Shown piece by piece: positions 1 to 5,913 of a stretch of DNA of 7,700 nucleotides (position 1 is the first letter of the stretch; every line of letters starts with the position of its first letter). The DNA is from Actinomycetota bacterium (GTDB lineage: Bacteria > Actinomycetota > CADDZG01 > WHSQ01), in contig JAHWJK010000052.1 in NCBI GenBank assembly GCA_019348445.1, positions 1 through 7,700 on the forward strand, written 5' to 3'. The translations under genes and the position numbers were made by a program. The notes beneath the pieces are model-generated. The model was not told the DNA's origin and made no database searches. It worked only from the letters and a program-made list of their open reading frames with translations.

Positions 1-2
1 TT

Positions 3-287
3 GTTTCGGAGTACGGGTTCTGCGAGCTCGAAGATGCGCCCGTGATCAACGACCTTCCGGTGGCTACCGAGATACGCACCTTTCCCGATGCGTCGCACCT
101 GGATGATCTACTGCCGCCCGATGGATTTCCGCCTCCCGTGATGGTCGTTTATGGACGGACGTGGCAGGTATTTGTTGAGCCTCCTCATCTCGCTGATGAG
201 GTCGCGGACGTTCTGAATGGAACGGTTCTGGACGGACGTCCGGACGGGCCCCTCCCTACCGGTACGCCGACCGTGATCCTGGACTAG
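3..287 (+). CDS. Hypothetical protein, C-terminal part (5' end outside window)
   Basis: The frame is open from the left edge of the window to a TAG stop at 285-287, so this is probably the 3' part of a longer gene. An internal GTG at 42 would give an 81-residue protein, but no convincing Shine-Dalgarno precedes it and the frame stays open upstream. The visible residues are acidic and proline-rich, with a short hydrophobic strand (VMVVYG) followed by WQVFVEPPHLADEVADVL, which looks like a beta strand and then a helix. There is no membrane segment and no motif I recognise. The lipoprotein gene starts 2 nt after the stop, so the two are probably cotranscribed and may act together. Function unknown. 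Confidence 0.6.
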   Translation, partial: VSEYGFCELEDAPVINDLPVATEIRTFPDASHLDDLLPPDGFPPPVMVVYGRTWQVFVEPPHLADEVADVLNGTVLDGRPDGPLPTGTPTVILD

Positions 288-289
288 GA

Positions 290-916
290 ATGATGATCCG
301 CACGATCGTCGCGACTCTCGCGAGCGTTGTGGCTGTGTCGGCTTCGGCTGGTTGTTCACCGACCGCGGACGAAGAACCGATTCGGCCCCCCGCTGCGACG
401 GCAACCGCCGACGCGAACGCCGCCACGCCGGAGTTGGACACCACCACGGAGCCGGCAGAAGACCTCACCCGAGCCGCCGCCATCTTCGAGCAAGAGGTTC
501 CGAAATACAGGTTCACGCGACTCCCGACCGGGGCGGACCAGCCGCTCATCGACAAGTTCAAAAGCCTCTTCGGCGGAGTCGACGACGTTGATGTCGCCGT
601 GCGGCGCGTCGAGACCGACGACGGCGGGTTCGTTCCGGTCCGGATGGTGGCCGTCTCCTACACGCTTCCCGAAGGAGTTCCCTTCGGTGCTCTGGCCTAT
701 GAGATCGGGCGCGAGTTCCTCGACGCCACGCCAGAGAACACATCTGACTTTGCCGGCGGTCAGGGCGTTTACATGAAGGGCATGACCAATGGACGACCTT
801 CAGAGTCCGTCGCGTTCTTCATCGGAGAAGACGTCTTCGTCTACGCGTTCGGCGCGGGGCGAGATTCAGCACCCACCGAAGAGGTCTCGAAAGCTCTGCT
901 CGACGCGAATCGCTGA
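290..916 (+). CDS. Predicted lipoprotein, unknown function
   Basis: This is a 208-residue protein. The N-terminus (MMIRT, then a hydrophobic stretch at about residues 5-20) ends in SAGC with Cys22. That resembles a lipobox, although the -3 position is Ser rather than the usual Leu, so lipoprotein processing is likely but not certain. Residues 23-60 are a Thr/Ala/Pro/Glu-rich linker typical of surface-tethered proteins. Residues 61-208 look like a compact alpha/beta domain (FTRLPTGADQPLIDKFKSLF, VRMVAVSYTLPEG, VAFFIGEDVFVYAFG) that I cannot assign to a family. Two adjacent ATGs (290 and 293) are possible starts; AGGA at 286-289 is too close to the first and better spaced for the second. The gene begins 2 nt after the upstream stop, so it is probably in one operon with it. 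Confidence 0.75.
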   Translation: MMIRTIVATLASVVAVSASAGCSPTADEEPIRPPAATATADANAATPELDTTTEPAEDLTRAAAIFEQEVPKYRFTRLPTGADQPLIDKFKSLFGGVDDVDVAVRRVETDDGGFVPVRMVAVSYTLPEGVPFGALAYEIGREFLDATPENTSDFAGGQGVYMKGMTNGRPSESVAFFIGEDVFVYAFGAGRDSAPTEEVSKALLDANR

Positions 917-924
917 CCCAAATC

Positions 925-1001
925 TGGTCGGGAAGGCGGGATTTGAACCCGCGACCTCAGCGTCCCGAACGCTGCGCGCTGCCAAGCTGCGCCACTTCCC
1001 G
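925..1001 (-). tRNA. tRNA-Pro (anticodon CGG)
   Basis: Read on the minus strand, this folds as a complete cloverleaf. The acceptor stem CGGGAAG pairs with CTTCCCG, followed by discriminator A and a genome-encoded CCA (TGG at 925-927 on the plus strand). The D arm contains GCGCAGCTTGGCAGCGC. The anticodon stem CAGCG/CGCTG carries loop TTCGGGA with anticodon CGG at 965-967 and G37, as in bacterial proline tRNAs. The T arm is GCGGG-TTCAAAT-CCCGC. CGG reads CCG codons, common in high-GC genomes. It lies 12 bp downstream of the phosphoesterase gene on the same strand and could be transcribed with it; no separate promoter is obvious. Confidence 0.97.
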
Positions 1002-1013
1002 AATGAGGCGAGT

Positions 1014-1889
1014 CTAGCCTCCAGGCTCTAGGTAAAGGAGTGTCGCCTCCGGCCTGCAGTTGAACCTGATCGGCGTGTATCTCCCCGTTCCGAGGCCCGG
1101 GCTCACGTGCAGCCACGTACGTCCGATCCGCGACAGCCCTGCCGCCAACGCCCTCGGCAACGAGCAGTTCGTCACCACCGCGCCGAACCCCGGAACCCTC
1201 ACCTGACCACCGTGCGTGTGCCCGGCGAGCACGAGATCGAAGCCATTGAGCGCCCACTCCGAAACGACGTCGGGAGCATGAACCAACGCGATCGCAAGGT
1301 CGTCTTCGGCGTCGCGCTCGATGTGATCCGTGTCGTGCCACTCGAGGTAGGGATCGTCGACGCCCGCTATCCGGATCGTTCCCTTCGCACTCGTGACGAT
1401 CTCGGTGCGATTGATGACGCTGATCCATCCTTTGGATTCGAGGCCGTTGGTCATCGCTGACTCGTCGCGACGCCGCGGTTCGTGCTTGACTTCGCCACCG
1501 GTGAAGTACTTCAGGTAAGACGGGCCCGCGGGAGAGAAATAGTCGTGGGATCCGTAGACGAAGAAGCGTCCGATGCGCGCCTCGATCCCGGCGAGGACCG
1601 CGACGAGGTCTTCGATCGCAGCGTCGTCCTCGATCATGTCGCCGGTGGCCGCGACGATGTCGGGGACGAATCCGATCTCGCCCGGCAACTGCTCGAGGAA
1701 GCGCCTGAGCCGCGCATCCCCTGCTGCCAGATGCGTGTCCGATAGATGAAGGACCGTCACCGGAGGCGACCCGTGACGGATCGGGACGTTCTTGCGGGTC
1801 AACCGGTACCGGTACGGCTCGAGGAACGCATAGGTGCCTAGAGCTGCACCGATCCCGGCGGCCCAACCTGCGGCTCGCGGCTTTTTCAT
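1014..1889 (-). CDS. Membrane-anchored YkuE-like metallophosphoesterase
   Basis: This is a 291-residue calcineurin-like phosphoesterase (PF00149 type). It has an N-terminal hydrophobic stretch at about 7-24, then the metal-site motifs in order: HLSDTHL (Asp51, His53), ATGDMI (Asp84), YGSHDY (113-117), ALVHAPD (His204) and LAGHTHGGQ (His224, His226). The C-terminal VSPGLGTGRYTPIRF segment and PE.TLL strand are typical of the YkuE group, whose members hydrolyse phosphoesters, in some cases of lipids, outside or at the membrane; the substrate here is unknown. The third motif is usually GNHD, and here Ser114 replaces the metal-binding Asn. The frame is open further upstream, but ATG at 1889 gives MKKPRAAG just before the hydrophobic segment and fits the divergent gene boundary. 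No Shine-Dalgarno is visible. Confidence 0.9.
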   Translation of the reverse strand: MKKPRAAGWAAGIGAALGTYAFLEPYRYRLTRKNVPIRHGSPPVTVLHLSDTHLAAGDARLRRFLEQLPGEIGFVPDIVAATGDMIEDDAAIEDLVAVLAGIEARIGRFFVYGSHDYFSPAGPSYLKYFTGGEVKHEPRRRDESAMTNGLESKGWISVINRTEIVTSAKGTIRIAGVDDPYLEWHDTDHIERDAEDDLAIALVHAPDVVSEWALNGFDLVLAGHTHGGQVRVPGFGAVVTNCSLPRALAAGLSRIGRTWLHVSPGLGTGRYTPIRFNCRPEATLLYLEPGG

Positions 1890-1897
1890 CCGCGTCG

Positions 1898-1905
1898 AGG
1901 ATACT
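1898..1905. promoter_or_regulatory. Putative overlapping divergent -10 elements
   Basis: Only 22 bp separate the start codons of the phosphoesterase (minus, 1889) and the phosphatase (plus, 1912). The sequence AGGATACT reads GATACT on the plus strand (1900-1905), 6 nt before GTG 1912, and TATCCT on the minus strand (1903-1898), 8 nt before ATG 1889. Both resemble TANNNT-type -10 boxes at the spacing expected for leaderless transcripts, and neither gene has a Shine-Dalgarno. No clear -35 is visible on either side. This is a prediction from spacing only. Confidence 0.35.
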
Positions 1906-1911
1906 TTTCGC

Positions 1912-3468
1912 GTGCGCCTGAGCCTGAGGTGGAAGATCGCTGGTGGGTTCGGGATCCTTCTGCTTCTGATCGCGTTGCTTGGGTGGGTGACGCTCTCGTT
2001 GTTCACCTCGCTCAGATCGGTGCAAAGAAGGGTCTTCGACGATGCCATCCCTGGATTGATCGCGGTCGACGAGATCGTGCGGTCGTACACCGCGCAGTCC
2101 GCGGCCGTGCGCGGTTACCTGATCGGGAGCCAACCGACGCTCCTCGGGCAGTACGAGGACGAGAAGGCGAACGCCCAGTTCTGGCAGGAACGCGGCGCCG
2201 AGCTCTTCACGTCCGGTCAGGAAGCCGACCTGCTGAGACGCATCGCCGCGACCGGGACGCAGTTCCAGGAACTCGTGGACGAGAGCGTGATCCCCCTCGC
2301 GACGCGCGGCCAGCGGTCGCAGGCGTTCCGCGTCCTCGGTCAGGACGGGACGCCGTTGATCTCGCAGATCGAGACCCTCGGGACTCTGCTGCGGAACTCG
2401 CAGGACGAAGCGGTCATGGAGCAACAAAGCGAAGTTCGCGCGCGTTCGAACACGACCATCTTCGCCCTCATCGTGCTCACTATCGGTGCGCTGGCGGTAG
2501 GCGGAGCAATGGCGGTGGTGTTGCCGCGCGCTCTCGTCGGCGACCTCTCCAAGCTGGTCGATGCGGCGCGGGCGGTAGAGCGCGGTGACTTCGATTACCC
2601 GCTCGAGGTCGAGTCTCAGGACGAGATCGGCGAGGTCGCAACTCGGTTCCGTGAGATGCAGGTCGGGCTCAAGCGCCTGCAGCAGCTGGCATTGCAGGAC
2701 CTGGAGCTCCAGATCGCAGCCTCGATCCAGCAGAACCTCGTGCAGCGAACGTTGCCCGCGACGCCGGGCGCGCGTATCTATCCGATGCAACGACAGGCGA
2801 ACCTCGTCGGCGGCGACTGGTACAACGTCGACGTCGAGGGCCGCACGCTGTCGGTGGTGGTCGGGGACGCGTCCGGGAAAGGGATCGCGGCGGCCATGAT
2901 GGCAACGCTTGCGCTCGCCGCCGTTCGTGCCGAGCATACGCGCGGCGCATCGCCCGCCGAGCTCGTCCAAGCCGCGAATCGAACTTTGCGCGAAGCAACC
3001 GAAGTGGAATCGTTCACGACGTTGATCTATGCGATGGTCGACCTCGATACCGGTGTCGCGCGCTGGCTCAACATGGGTCACCATCCTCCATTCGTGATCC
3101 GCTCCGACGGATCGGGGCCGCGCGCGCACTTCCTCGAGGGACCACAGAACAGAGCACTCGGCTGGTTCGACGATCCGGGGACGTCGGAGGCGACGGTCGA
3201 TCTGGCCGCCGGAGACCGCCTCCTCCTCTTCACGGACGGGTTCCTCGAAGCGAAGTCACCCGACGGCGAGGTATTCGGCCACAACCGTTTCGCGGAGACG
3301 ATGCAACGCCTGTCGGCGCTTTCGCCGGACGCTCTCATCGACGAGCTGACGGCGGAGGTGGAGCGATTCGCAGCCGGTAAGCTGGACGACGACCTGACGA
3401 TGCTCGTAGTCGAGTGGGCGGGGACCCAGGCGGACGAGCCGACCCCTGCACAGCGGGGAGACCAGTGA
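1912..3468 (+). CDS. Membrane sensor-HAMP-PP2C phosphatase (RsbU/SpoIIE type)
   Basis: This 518-residue protein is predicted to dephosphorylate a STAS antagonist in a partner-switching pathway. It has a first membrane helix at about 12-31, a mostly helical extracytoplasmic sensor at 32-180 (four-helix/CHASE3-like by appearance), a second membrane helix at about 182-204, and a HAMP segment at about 205-258 with the typical DEIGEVATRF. A short coiled linker follows, then a PP2C/SpoIIE domain from about 265. Metal-site motifs are GGDWYNV (Asp302), VVGDASGKG (Asp319), LLLFTDG (Asp442) and LDDDLTML (492-497); NMGHHPPF is also family-typical. I chose GTG 1912 because it places the basic RLSLRWK directly before the first membrane helix. 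The GTG at 1834 would add 26 residues that simply read antisense to the phosphoesterase N-terminus. The STAS gene overlaps the stop. Confidence 0.93.
   Translation: MRLSLRWKIAGGFGILLLLIALLGWVTLSLFTSLRSVQRRVFDDAIPGLIAVDEIVRSYTAQSAAVRGYLIGSQPTLLGQYEDEKANAQFWQERGAELFTSGQEADLLRRIAATGTQFQELVDESVIPLATRGQRSQAFRVLGQDGTPLISQIETLGTLLRNSQDEAVMEQQSEVRARSNTTIFALIVLTIGALAVGGAMAVVLPRALVGDLSKLVDAARAVERGDFDYPLEVESQDEIGEVATRFREMQVGLKRLQQLALQDLELQIAASIQQNLVQRTLPATPGARIYPMQRQANLVGGDWYNVDVEGRTLSVVVGDASGKGIAAAMMATLALAAVRAEHTRGASPAELVQAANRTLREATEVESFTTLIYAMVDLDTGVARWLNMGHHPPFVIRSDGSGPRAHFLEGPQNRALGWFDDPGTSEATVDLAAGDRLLLFTDGFLEAKSPDGEVFGHNRFAETMQRLSALSPDALIDELTAEVERFAAGKLDDDLTMLVVEWAGTQADEPTPAQRGDQ
3455..3460 (+). 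promoter_or_regulatory. Ribosome binding site for the STAS gene
   Basis: GGGGAG lies 7 nt before ATG 3468, inside the phosphatase coding sequence. It fixes the STAS start at 3468 rather than at an upstream in-frame GTG at 3414, which would add 18 non-homologous residues. Confidence 0.7.
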
Positions 3469-3821
3469 TGGCACAACAGAAGATCGATATCGATATCACC
3501 AGCGCCGACGGCTTTCGGGTTCTGAAGCCGACGGGCGACTTGGACGTCTACACCGTCGGCAGCTTGCGCGACGCGATCGCAAGCATCCTGGAAGAAGACA
3601 CGCCGCACGTCGTTGTGGATCTCGATTCGGTCCCGTTCATGGACTCGTCGGGTCTGGGCGCACTCATGGGCGGCGTTCGGAGATTGCGCGAGGCCGGGGG
3701 AGACCTGGCGATCGCGTGCACTCGGGAACAACACCTCAAGCTCTTTACGATCACCGGGTTCGGCGAAGGCGTATCGATCGCGCCGACGGTCGAAGAAGCC
3801 GCCGAGGGTTTCCGCTCTTAG
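3468..3821 (+). CDS. STAS-domain anti-sigma-factor antagonist (RsbV/SpoIIAA type)
   Basis: This is a 117-residue single STAS domain, the usual length of RsbV/SpoIIAA proteins. The fold order is visible: strand FRVLKPTGDLDVYTV (16-30), helix GSLRDAIASILEE, strand HVVVDLDSVPFMDSSGLGAL (47-66), helix GGVRRLREAG, strand LAIACT, and helix EQHLKLFTITGF. In the conserved DSSG motif (59-62), Ser61 corresponds to the serine phosphorylated by the RsbW/SpoIIAB kinase and dephosphorylated by an RsbU/SpoIIE phosphatase. Unphosphorylated, the protein would sequester the anti-sigma kinase and free a sigma factor. Its ATG overlaps the phosphatase TGA by one base (TGATG), so the pair is translationally coupled and the upstream enzyme is its likely phosphatase. 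No kinase or sigma gene follows. Confidence 0.93.
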   Translation: MAQQKIDIDITSADGFRVLKPTGDLDVYTVGSLRDAIASILEEDTPHVVVDLDSVPFMDSSGLGALMGGVRRLREAGGDLAIACTREQHLKLFTITGFGEGVSIAPTVEEAAEGFRS

Positions 3822-3934
3822 TCGTCTTTCCTTCGCGCCGCGCGTGACCTGAGCCATACGACGACGACCAACATCGTCAGCACCGCGACGACCGCGGAAG
3901 CTACCGAGACCAGGATGACCTGCGACGACGTCAT
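3818..3934 (-). CDS. Small single-pass membrane protein (38 aa)
   Basis: A 38-codon ORF runs from ATG 3934 to TAA 3818-3820. Residues 5-28 form one hydrophobic Val/Ala/Leu-rich helix (within it VVAVLTMLVVVVW), followed by a basic tail, LRSRAARKDD, which predicts N-out/C-in topology. It fills the space between two confident genes: its stop overlaps the convergent STAS stop by 3 bp (TTAG), and its start is 18 bp from the divergent copD ATG. Codon third positions are mostly G or C, like the neighbours. There is no clear Shine-Dalgarno. I do not recognise a family. The general shape (one helix plus basic tail) recalls small accessory subunits of membrane complexes such as CcmD, but there is no specific evidence for that. 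Confidence 0.6.
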   Translation of the reverse strand: MTSSQVILVSVASAVVAVLTMLVVVVWLRSRAARRKDD

Positions 3935-3952
3935 GCGAGACTCGTAGGCTAC

Positions 3953-4984
3953 ATGCCGCTTCAGGACACGTTTCAGTCGATCGCGTTCTCGGTTACACGT
4001 TTCACCGGCTTCACGGCCAACGCGATCATCATCGGCCTCGTGCCCATCTGCATCCTCGTTCTGCGACCCGCGTTCGCAGGTCTCGATCCCGGTGACTGGC
4101 GCGATGGGAAGAAGCGATTGGCGACGCGTTTAGAAGATCTCGTGCAGGCGGCGCTCGTCGCGTCGGCGACCGCCACGGTCATCGGGATCTTGCTCCAGCT
4201 CGCGATCCTCGCGGGGGCCGAGGGCCAGATCACTGGAGAGTCGTTCACCACGCTCGCGTCGACTCCGTTCGGTCGGGCCTACCTGGTTCGGTTGCCGTTG
4301 TTGGCGGGATTGACCGTGTTGCTCCTCAATCGTGTGCGCGACTCCGCTCTGGCGGGTGCCGGGGACGGCGAGACGATGCCGAGTACGGCGTGGTGGGCGA
4401 CGTGGGTCGGTCTCGGCACGCTCCTGCTGGCGACAACTTCGTTCTCGGGTCACGCAGCCGTCGGTCGGCCGCGGGTCCTGTCGATCGGTAACGACGTCGT
4501 CCATCTCCTGTCGGGGGCCGTGTGGTTCTCGGGCATCATCGTGCTCTCGACATTGGTCCCGTATGCGTGGCGCCAGGTGTCCGAGTCGGATCGCGTCGAG
4601 CTGCTCGCGCCGCTGGTGATCCGTTTCTCCAAGGTCGCGTTGATATCGATCACGATCGTTGCCGTCACCGGCGTGGTCAATTCGTTGTTCGACGTCGCCC
4701 GGCTGAGAGATCTCGTCGAATCCGGCTACGGGATAACGCTAAGCGTCAAGCTCGTTCTGTTCGTCGGAGTGCTGGCGTTGGGCGCGGTGAACCATCGCTA
4801 CGTACGCACGCGTCTGGAACGGCGTGACCGCGTCGGACGGGTTGCGCGGCTGTTTCGGAGATTGATCGTTGTCGAGCTCGCGATCGGACTCACGATCATG
4901 GGAGTGACCGGCGTGCTCACCGGGATGCAGAAGACGCGGGAGTCGGGCGGAGGATCTTCCGTTACCGCACGCCCGACGCTCTGA
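3953..4984 (+). CDS. copD: CopD-family copper resistance/transport membrane protein
   Basis: This is a 343-residue integral membrane protein with about eight predicted helices (roughly 21-40, 66-88, 109-127, 147-166, 180-203, 225-247, 262-281 and 302-322). It matches the CopD family (PF05425 type) in the second half: TSFSGHAAV (162-170), VVHLLSGAVWFSG (182-194), RFSKVALISITIVAVTGVVN (224-243) and LSVKLVLFVGVLALGAVNHR (263-282). CopD proteins are proposed to move copper across the cytoplasmic membrane, commonly with periplasmic or extracellular CopC. His167 and His184 lie in the conserved positions. No in-frame start exists just upstream of ATG 3953, and only a weak TAGG precedes it. The gene converges on, and overlaps by 23 bp, the CopC-like gene, instead of following it in an operon. 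Confidence 0.85.
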   Translation: MPLQDTFQSIAFSVTRFTGFTANAIIIGLVPICILVLRPAFAGLDPGDWRDGKKRLATRLEDLVQAALVASATATVIGILLQLAILAGAEGQITGESFTTLASTPFGRAYLVRLPLLAGLTVLLLNRVRDSALAGAGDGETMPSTAWWATWVGLGTLLLATTSFSGHAAVGRPRVLSIGNDVVHLLSGAVWFSGIIVLSTLVPYAWRQVSESDRVELLAPLVIRFSKVALISITIVAVTGVVNSLFDVARLRDLVESGYGITLSVKLVLFVGVLALGAVNHRYVRTRLERRDRVGRVARLFRRLIVVELAIGLTIMGVTGVLTGMQKTRESGGGSSVTARPTL

Positions 4985-5768
4985 GGATCGCGCCGCCGAG
5001 GACTCCCAGCGCGAGGCACAGACCGAGCGCCACGAGAAGCGTTGTCGAATCCGCGCTACTCAGTAGCTTGCGCGCGGTGTCATCCGGCGAGGTGATCCCG
5101 GGGATCTCTCCGCTCGCGAGCGCGTCGTCGTTCTCGTTCGAGCCGTTGCCGTCGTGGTTACCGTGGTCTCCCGAGCCCGTCGGTGCGTGATCCGAATGTT
5201 GCTCGTCGCCGGTGGAACCATGTCTGTCGTGATCGCCGCCGCCGGCGGAGTGGTCGGTCACGTCGTGGTCGCCACCACCGTCGTGGCCGTTTCCGTCATG
5301 GCCGTTGCTGTCGTGGCCGTTGTCTTCGTGCCCATTTCCGTGCTTTCCGTTGTTCCCGTTGTGACCGTTGTGACCGCCCGAACCCCCGTCGCACGCCTTG
5401 CCCGCGTGCGCGGTGAACGTGAAGTGCCCGGTCGCCGTGCCGGTGATCCCTCCGAGGCCGACCGCCATGTACTCGACGTGGTACTCGCCCGAAGGCTTGG
5501 CCGTCAGCGTGGTCGACATCGTGTTTACCTCGACCTCCGTCTTGCGGTTGGAGACTCGACGTCCGCACTCGTCCTTCACCACGAGGCGGGACGATCCGTC
5601 GAGCGGTTCGTCGAACGTCGCTTCGACCCGGTCGGGCGGCTGGTGGACCGTTTCTCCGTCCGACGGCTCCGAGCTCAGGTATTGAGGCGCGGCTTGAGAG
5701 GCCACGGCAGGGAGCGCGGCGGATAGGACCAAGGCGGCGGCGTAGCAGCCGGTCACGAACTTCTTCAT
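4962..5768 (-). CDS. CopC-like secreted protein with His-rich tail and C-terminal membrane anchor
   Basis: This 268-residue protein has a signal peptide at 1-27 (MKKF, hydrophobic 8-22, AVASQA). A CopC-type beta domain follows at about 28-122: SSEPSDGETV, PDRVEATFDEPL, SGEYHVEYMAVG and ATGHFTFTA. Residues 131-210 are a low-complexity Gly/His/Asp/Asn region with 15 histidines. Residues 243-263 form a C-terminal hydrophobic anchor followed by LRASGVR. CopC normally binds Cu(II) with the mature N-terminal His plus Asp and His of an SxDGH motif. Here the N-terminus reads APQYLSSEP and the second site GLGGITG, so those ligands are absent. The His-rich tail could bind metal instead. Cys67 and Cys126 could form a disulfide. 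ATG 5768 is chosen for the signal peptide; it overlaps the stop of a 7-codon upstream ORF. Confidence 0.82.
   Translation of the reverse strand: MKKFVTGCYAAALVLSAALPAVASQAAPQYLSSEPSDGETVHQPPDRVEATFDEPLDGSSRLVVKDECGRRVSNRKTEVEVNTMSTTLTAKPSGEYHVEYMAVGLGGITGTATGHFTFTAHAGKACDGGSGGHNGHNGNNGKHGNGHEDNGHDSNGHDGNGHDGGGDHDVTDHSAGGGDHDRHGSTGDEQHSDHAPTGSGDHGNHDGNGSNENDDALASGEIPGITSPDDTARKLLSSADSTTLLVALGLCLALGVLGGAILRASGVR
5139..5378 (-). repeat. Degenerate tandem repeats encoding a Gly/His/Asp/Asn-rich tail
   Basis: The DNA consists of imperfect short repeats with 9-15 bp periodicity, clearest at about 5281-5330 (TCGTGGCCGTT and variants). On the minus strand they encode reiterated NGHDG/NGHDS units and then DH-containing variants. 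They stay in frame with the CopC-like gene, so they are coding repeats and probably expand and contract by slippage. Confidence 0.75.
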
Positions 5769-5788
5769 CTCTTTAGGTGGTTCTCCAC
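5765..5788 (-). CDS. Short upstream ORF (MENHLKR) coupled to the copC-like gene
   Basis: On the minus strand a GTG at 5788 opens a 7-codon frame (M E N H L K R) ending in TGA at 5767-5765. That stop overlaps the copC-like ATG (5768-5766) as ATGA. The only strong Shine-Dalgarno in the leader, AGGAGG at 5804-5799, is 10 nt before this GTG and far too distant (30 nt) to serve the copC-like ATG directly. The ATG itself has no properly spaced site. This arrangement suggests reinitiation/coupling. It may simply be a ribosome-loading device rather than a functional peptide. Confidence 0.4.
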   Translation of the reverse strand: MENHLKR

Positions 5789-5798
5789 GGCGGAAATC

Positions 5799-5804
5799 CC
5801 TCCT
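5799..5804 (-). promoter_or_regulatory. Strong Shine-Dalgarno in the copC-like leader
   Basis: AGGAGG on the minus strand lies 10 nt before the upstream-ORF GTG at 5788 and 30 nt before the copC-like ATG. Its position supports translation of the short upstream ORF and, through it, of the copC-like gene. Confidence 0.5.
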
Positions 5805-5815
5805 GTACGTACCCA

Positions 5816-5842
5816 AGCCTACGGAGGGGGCGTGGTTAACAA
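5816..5842 (-). promoter_or_regulatory. Putative promoter of the copC-like gene
   Basis: On the minus strand TTGTTA (5842-5837) and TAGGCT (5821-5816) are separated by 15 bp, resembling weak -35 and -10 elements. Transcription would start near 5809, just upstream of the AGGAGG. The short spacer and partial matches make this tentative. Confidence 0.25.
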
Positions 5843-5913
5843 GAGCTAGTAGTCATAGTCGTGATTCCGGAGGTGGAAAAGGCCCTGATGGGCTATAGGG
5901 ATTCTCGCCCGCC

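Noticed and set aside
925..1001. tRNA gene as an integration site for a mobile element
   Set aside because: No integrase, no direct repeat of the tRNA 3' end and no change in composition is seen on either side within the window.
841..3129. A 762-codon open frame on the minus strand
   Set aside because: It runs antisense to the phosphatase, through the phosphoesterase in another frame and across the tRNA. Its translation is Arg/His-rich with no domain, as expected of a shadow frame in high-GC DNA.
5262..5385. Short repeats resembling a CRISPR or tandem satellite
   Set aside because: The units are imperfect, without unique spacers of constant length, and encode an in-frame Gly/His/Asp/Asn-rich tail.
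5154..5726. A plus-strand 190-codon frame with Val/Thr-rich reiterated sequence
   Set aside because: It is the antisense reading of the His-rich repeats of the copC-like gene; the minus-strand frame has a signal peptide, a CopC domain and an anchor.
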